Source of the DNA: Malaciobacter halophilus
GTDB taxonomy: Bacteria; Campylobacterota; Campylobacteria; Campylobacterales; Arcobacteraceae
NCBI RefSeq assembly: GCF_002837275.1
Contig: NZ_NXIF01000027.1
Span: 84,430 to 148,429, forward strand
DNA length: 64,000 nucleotides
Direction: 5' to 3'
The position numbers and the translations under genes were made by a program. Within the stretch, counting starts at the first letter, position 1; every line of letters starts with the position of its first letter. This document shows positions 60,680-64,000 of this stretch, piece by piece. Below the pieces are notes generated by a model. It was given only the letters and a program-made list of their open reading frames with translations, did not search any database and had not been told where the DNA came from.

Positions 60680-61762
60680 ATGTATACAGTATTAGTTATT
60701 GATGATTCACCCTCTATGAGAAGAATCTTAAAAGACATGGTAAATTCTATTGATGAGTTTGAAGTAATAGCAGATGCTATGGATGCATATGATGCAAGAG
60801 AAAAAATTAAACAGTATGAACCAGACTTAGTTACAATAGATATTAATATGCCAAAAATGGATGGAGTAACATTTTTAAGAAATCTTATGAGACTTCATCC
60901 TATGCCTGCTGTTGTTGTATCTGGTGAAAGTGTAAGAGGTAATGACATTTTTGATGATGGTGCTGTTGGATTTATCCCTAAACCTGAAACTGGTGAGTCT
61001 ATGATAAAGTTTCAAGAAAGGATTAAAGATACTTTACTTAATCTTACTTTCTTACTTAAAAGATATACTCTAAAAAAGCCTAAACCACTTAAAAAACCTA
61101 AAAAAAGTACCTCAAATGAAATTGAGTATAAAGTTCATCCAGATGAAGTTATAAAGTCTTATCCTGCAACTTTTCCAGGAAGTAGGCTAATTGCGATAGG
61201 TTCTTCTACAGGGGGAGTAGAGTCTTTACTAAAAGTATTTAGAAAATTACCAAAAAATCTTCCTCCAATTGTTATTACTCAGCATATCCCGTATGGTTTT
61301 TCTTCTTCTTTTGCTCAAAGATTAAATGCAAACTCTGAAGTTACTGTACATGAGGCTAAAGAAGGGATGATTTTAGAAAATAGTCATGCATATTTAGCTC
61401 CTGGTAATATGCATTTAACTATTGATAAAAGACGAGATGGGAAATATGTTACAAGACTTTTAGATACTAAAAAAGTAAGTCATCATAAACCAAGTGTAGA
61501 TGTATTATTTAGGTCTATAAATAATAGCGTTGGAAGTTCTGCTATGGCTGTAATGATGACAGGTATGGGGGATGATGGAACAATTGCAATGAAAGAATTA
61601 TATGATAATGGTGCATACACTGTTGCTCAAAATAAAGAGAGTTGTGTTGTTTTTGGAATGCCTGCAAAAGCTATTGAAGCAAATGCTGTAAAAGATATAA
61701 TACATTTAGAAGAGATTGCTGATTATATAATTGAATTTTCAAAAGGTAAAAGAAGAAAGTAG
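60680..61762 (+). CDS. cheB: Chemotaxis protein-glutamate methylesterase CheB
   Basis: Response-regulated methylesterase that resets receptors. Receiver domain with VLVIDDSPSMRRIL and phospho-acceptor Asp in LVTIDINMPKMDG; a basic Pro/Lys linker (about residues 125-150); catalytic domain with Ser in AIGSSTGGVESL, His in VITQHIPYGFS and Asp in MMTGMGDDGTIAM. 360 residues, complete. Campylobacter CheB lacks the receiver, so this two-domain form is closer to the E. coli arrangement. Last gene of the operon, closed by the terminator at 61756. Confidence 0.95.
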   Translation: MYTVLVIDDSPSMRRILKDMVNSIDEFEVIADAMDAYDAREKIKQYEPDLVTIDINMPKMDGVTFLRNLMRLHPMPAVVVSGESVRGNDIFDDGAVGFIPKPETGESMIKFQERIKDTLLNLTFLLKRYTLKKPKPLKKPKKSTSNEIEYKVHPDEVIKSYPATFPGSRLIAIGSSTGGVESLLKVFRKLPKNLPPIVITQHIPYGFSSSFAQRLNANSEVTVHEAKEGMILENSHAYLAPGNMHLTIDKRRDGKYVTRLLDTKKVSHHKPSVDVLFRSINNSVGSSAMAVMMTGMGDDGTIAMKELYDNGAYTVAQNKESCVVFGMPAKAIEANAVKDIIHLEEIADYIIEFSKGKRRK

Positions 61763-61780
61763 GGTATAAAACCCTACTTT
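61756..61780. terminator. Bidirectional terminator between cheB and xerH
   Basis: AAAGTAGGGT / ACCCTACTTT with a 5-base loop, flanked by A/T runs, spanning the convergent ends of cheB and the recombinase gene. Confidence 0.75.
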
Positions 61781-62834
61781 AAAATATATCAGTTGTTCTT
61801 TTTAATTTATCCTTATCAAAATGTGTATATATTCTAGAGGTATTAATATCTGCATGACCTAAGGATTCTTGTACAAGTATTAAGTCTTTACTTTTTTGAT
61901 AAAGCATTGTTGCAAATGTATGTCTTAACATATGTGCACCATTTTTATCTTTCCTAATACCTACGCTTAAAAGAATTTTTTCAACAATACTACTTATATA
62001 GGCTTGACTTAAAGGTTTTCCTTTCTGATTACAAAAAAGTAAATTATCTTCACAAACTCTATATTCAAACCATTCTTTTAGGTCTTTTTTAATAATCTCT
62101 TCTTTTATCATTACAACTCTTGGTTTATTACCTTTTCCTCTTACTTGTATAATATAGGCATCCTCATCTTTATTAAAATCTTTTAAATCTATATTTATTG
62201 CTTCACTTACTCTTATTCCTGTATATAAAATAGTTTTTATAATTAATCTATTTCTTGCTGCAATTTTTGCACTAAATGGATAATATTCAATGCCTTTTAT
62301 AAATCTTTGAATCTCTTCTTTTTTCATAAAAGAGGGCAGTTTAGTACCTGATTTTCCTGCTAAACCACCCCAGTTTTTAAGTTCTATACCAAATCTATGT
62401 ACAAAGCCATTTTTTTCTTCATTTTGTTTATCTATATATCCAAAAAAAGAGATTAGGGCAATTCTATAGTTCTTTTTTGTTGCATCAGATAAATTACTTG
62501 TTTCAGTTATCAAAAAATCACTTAATAACTCTTCATCAATCTCTTTTAAAGAGTTGGGCTTAAAACTTAAAAAAAAGTTATATAGTTTTTCTAATGGTAT
62601 AAAATATACATGAATGCTATTTATACCATTATTTCTAACTTCTTTGATACAGTTTTTAAGTTCACTAATATCAGAAAAACCTTTAATTAATTTTTGTAGT
62701 TCTAGTGCTAATTTCTCTTTATCTTTTACTTGTCTATTAGATAAAGTAGTTATTTTATTTCTAAGAAAACGTGATAGCCAAAATAGATATGTTTTATTGA
62801 AGTTCTCTTCACAGTCAAGTGGGTATTTCATCAT
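61779..62834 (-). CDS. xerH: Tyrosine recombinase XerH
   Basis: Single Xer recombinase of Campylobacterota that resolves chromosome dimers at a dif site. N-terminal SAM-like core-binding domain (about residues 1-175) and catalytic domain with Arg in LYTGIRVSEAINIDL, Lys in VRGKGNKPRVVMI, HxxR in GAHMLRHTFATM, the third His in LGHADINTSRI and nucleophile Tyr in RIYTHFDKD. AAAAGG just before two ATG codons at 62834 and 62831 fixes the start; an upstream TTG at 62873 would add 13 residues read from the inverted-repeat region. About 351 residues, the XerH length. Plain phage integrase is the alternative. Confidence 0.85.
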   Translation of the reverse strand: MMKYPLDCEENFNKTYLFWLSRFLRNKITTLSNRQVKDKEKLALELQKLIKGFSDISELKNCIKEVRNNGINSIHVYFIPLEKLYNFFLSFKPNSLKEIDEELLSDFLITETSNLSDATKKNYRIALISFFGYIDKQNEEKNGFVHRFGIELKNWGGLAGKSGTKLPSFMKKEEIQRFIKGIEYYPFSAKIAARNRLIIKTILYTGIRVSEAINIDLKDFNKDEDAYIIQVRGKGNKPRVVMIKEEIIKKDLKEWFEYRVCEDNLLFCNQKGKPLSQAYISSIVEKILLSVGIRKDKNGAHMLRHTFATMLYQKSKDLILVQESLGHADINTSRIYTHFDKDKLKRTTDIF

Positions 62835-62852
62835 TAACCTTTTTATTTTAAT

Positions 62853-62874
62853 TTTGGAAACTATAATTTCCAAA
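62853..62874. repeat. Inverted repeat with 6-bp spacer upstream of xerH
   Basis: TTTGGAAA / TTTCCAAA arms, 8 bp each and perfect, around the spacer CTATAA, 19 bases upstream of the xerH ATG. A 6-bp spacer between imperfectly extended arms is the geometry of a Xer core site, but it may equally be an operator overlapping the xerH promoter. Confidence 0.5.
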
Positions 62875-62903
62875 CTATAACATAAATATCCTGATAATAC
62901 CCT

Positions 62904-62936
62904 AATAGTAAATAGCTTTTATTGCTATTTACTATT
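62904..62936. repeat. Perfect 13-bp inverted repeat at the lipoprotein gene 3' end
   Basis: AATAGTAAATAGC / GCTATTTACTATT around a 7-base AT spacer, overlapping the stop codon of the minus-strand lipoprotein gene at 62925. Most simply a terminator or 3'-end stabiliser for that gene, though no T run follows on the minus strand. Confidence 0.55.
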
Positions 62937-63320
62937 GTATGTAGCTAAATCATCCATTGATACAAAAAGTCCCTTTTTTGAAATTTTGCCATAATGGTCA
63001 TTATATTTTGTTTTGTAAACTTTTTCTATTCTAAGTAATCTTCCTTTTAAATAAAAAGAGCTTTTGATTTTCATATCATCTAATATCTTTTTTTCTTGAT
63101 AGTCTCCATCATAAATAAATACTTCTATGGGATTTGTTTGCATTTTAAAAAATGTGTAACCTTTTTGTTCATCTATTTTATATAACTTATTAAGATTTAC
63201 TTCTTCTTTTTTTATATTTTCATTTTTAGATGTTTGCACCTCTTTTTGTTTTGTTGAGTTGCAGCCAGTAAATAATATAGCTAGTGCTATTGTTGTAGAA
63301 ACTAATATCTTTTTATGCAT
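62925..63320 (-). CDS. Small lipoprotein (131 aa)
   Basis: The N-terminus MHKKILVSTTIALAILFTGC is a lipoprotein signal peptide with lipobox FTGC, so the mature protein starts at Cys and is membrane-attached. A Lys/Glu/Asn linker follows, and then a compact beta-rich part (YTFFKMQTNPIEVFIYDGDY, SSFYLKGRLLRIEKVYK) of unrecognised family. ATG after AAAGGAGCAAA. The gene follows the membrane protein at 63336 by 15 bases and shares its operon, which suggests the two act in one envelope complex, perhaps a pilus or transformation apparatus. Confidence 0.75.
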   Translation of the reverse strand: MHKKILVSTTIALAILFTGCNSTKQKEVQTSKNENIKKEEVNLNKLYKIDEQKGYTFFKMQTNPIEVFIYDGDYQEKKILDDMKIKSSFYLKGRLLRIEKVYKTKYNDHYGKISKKGLFVSMDDLATYNSK

Positions 63321-63335
63321 TTTGCTCCTTTATTT

Positions 63336-64000
63336 TCAGTTTAAAAGTACTCTTTTTCTAATTTTTTCATTTGTATCTTCAAATTTAACATATAGTGGAG
63401 TTATTTTAAAGATTTTATATCCTTCTAAAATATCATTCTCTTTGTAATATCTATTTTTATACTTAATCATATTATTCTCATATATTAGATGTTTTTTTAT
63501 TTGTGCTAAACTATTTTTGATTTTTAATATAGAATGAGGTTGTTTTTTTATTTTTTGTTTACTATTTAACTTTTTCTTATCACCCTCTTCTTTAGTTTTT
63601 TTATTACTTGCAATATTATTTGGATTTATAACTGATGTACTTATATAATCTAAATCTATAATTGCTGTAATAGTATCATCATCTTCATTTTTTATAATCT
63701 TCATATTATCAAGTTTTTCTTCTATATCATTATTTACAACAACTTTAGGTTCATTTATAATTTCGCTCTTTTGGGTACTTTTGATTTTCTCAGTATTGAT
63801 ATTTGATTGATTTTTAGTATTTATTAGAGTGCTATTTTTTATAGTTTTATCATCATTAAATGAAAAAGTAAATAGTGATATAAAAAATAGTATAGAAAAT
63901 ATACCTGTAGCTGTAATATATTTACTTTTTATATCTATTTTATTAAATTTATATTTTAAGTTTTTTATTAAATTTAAAATAATAGAAGAGTATTTTATTG
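63336..64000 (-). CDS. Single-pass membrane protein, 5' end outside window (possible PilP/GspC-like component)
   Basis: The frame stays open from 63336 to the window edge on the minus strand, so the internal ATG at 63704 is not the start. The edge-proximal part is basic (KYKFNKIDIKSKY) followed by one helix TATGIFSILFFISLFTFSF, then a long Lys/Asn/Ser-rich low-complexity linker and a small C-terminal domain (YKENDILEGYKIFKITPLYV, KIRKRVLL). This plan, helix plus linker plus small beta domain with 'G-y-k-I-x-k-I', resembles inner-membrane GspC/PilP-type proteins of pili and transformation systems. That function is an inference. Confidence 0.6.
   Translation of the reverse strand, partial: IKYSSIILNLIKNLKYKFNKIDIKSKYITATGIFSILFFISLFTFSFNDDKTIKNSTLINTKNQSNINTEKIKSTQKSEIINEPKVVVNNDIEEKLDNMKIIKNEDDDTITAIIDLDYISTSVINPNNIASNKKTKEEGDKKKLNSKQKIKKQPHSILKIKNSLAQIKKHLIYENNMIKYKNRYYKENDILEGYKIFKITPLYVKFEDTNEKIRKRVLLN

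Noticed and set aside
62904..62936. Perfect 13-bp inverted repeat as a confirmed dif site
   Set aside because: The arms have no similarity that I can confirm to known difH sites and the position at a gene end is explained by a terminator-like hairpin.

Overview
The window is a strongly AT-rich chromosomal segment that looks like a free-living, motile member of the Arcobacter group (phylum Campylobacterota). The evidence is the combination of a XerH-type recombinase, a CJM1_0395-type putative metalloprotease, a rod-like RNA that fits 6S directly upstream of purD, an lptD-PRTase-pnp run, T-rich promoters with TATAAT-like -10 boxes, and many SD-led TTG/GTG starts. I see no rRNA, tRNA, IS element, prophage or CRISPR array. 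Coding density is high and no gene-free stretch exceeds about 300 bases; the largest gaps (34428-34728 and 49635-49874) each hold a candidate RNA gene.

Layout. 1-2453: an iron/cobalamin-type ABC importer (binding protein cut by the window edge, ATPase, and a permease whose frame is broken at a T6 run). 2455-17704: housekeeping and accessory genes, including acpH, an SLAC1/TehA-like channel, an aldo/keto reductase, two large membrane histidine kinases flanking ybgC, a PLD-type nuclease, an M48 protease, rmuC, two exporters and moeA. 17877-20144: a small HTH-like protein, an OmpR-type response regulator and a DMT transporter. 20304-29413: a ribbon-helix-helix regulator with a perfect 12-bp tandem repeat in front of it, an unknown 219-aa protein, the complete livK-type/H/M/G/F importer, a three-way-junction RNA element and bifunctional putA; together this looks like an amino-acid uptake and catabolism block. 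29431-32615 (minus): ATP-grasp ligase, 7TM pseudo-transglutaminase and retropepsin-like protease, a conserved but poorly understood module.

32716-41168: a small ORF, an antiporter-family permease, a probable independent small RNA (34493-34584), a TtcA-like enzyme lacking one expected cluster cysteine, DUF523, a PagL-like barrel, thioredoxin 2, two motility-associated small proteins, a diguanylate cyclase with a probable leaderless start, pssA, ppx/gppA and a short divergent flagellin-like protein. 41318-56525: core genes ilvB-ilvH, lpxD, ftsK, hpf, der, hemD, 6S RNA, purD, RDD protein, lptD, phosphoribosyltransferase and pnp. 56606-61762: a chemotaxis operon cheY-cheA-cheR-cheD-cheB without cheW. 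61779-64000 (minus): xerH with inverted repeats in its upstream region, a lipoprotein, and a membrane-anchored protein cut by the window end.

The most interesting points are the two structured RNA candidates at 25722 and 34493, the RHH-plus-unknown-protein pair heading the liv operon, the ligase/7TM/retropepsin module, the apparent ATA starts of ftsK and a DMT transporter, the frameshifted permease, and the repeated short motif in the CheA linker. All functional calls come from reading the sequence; no database search was run.
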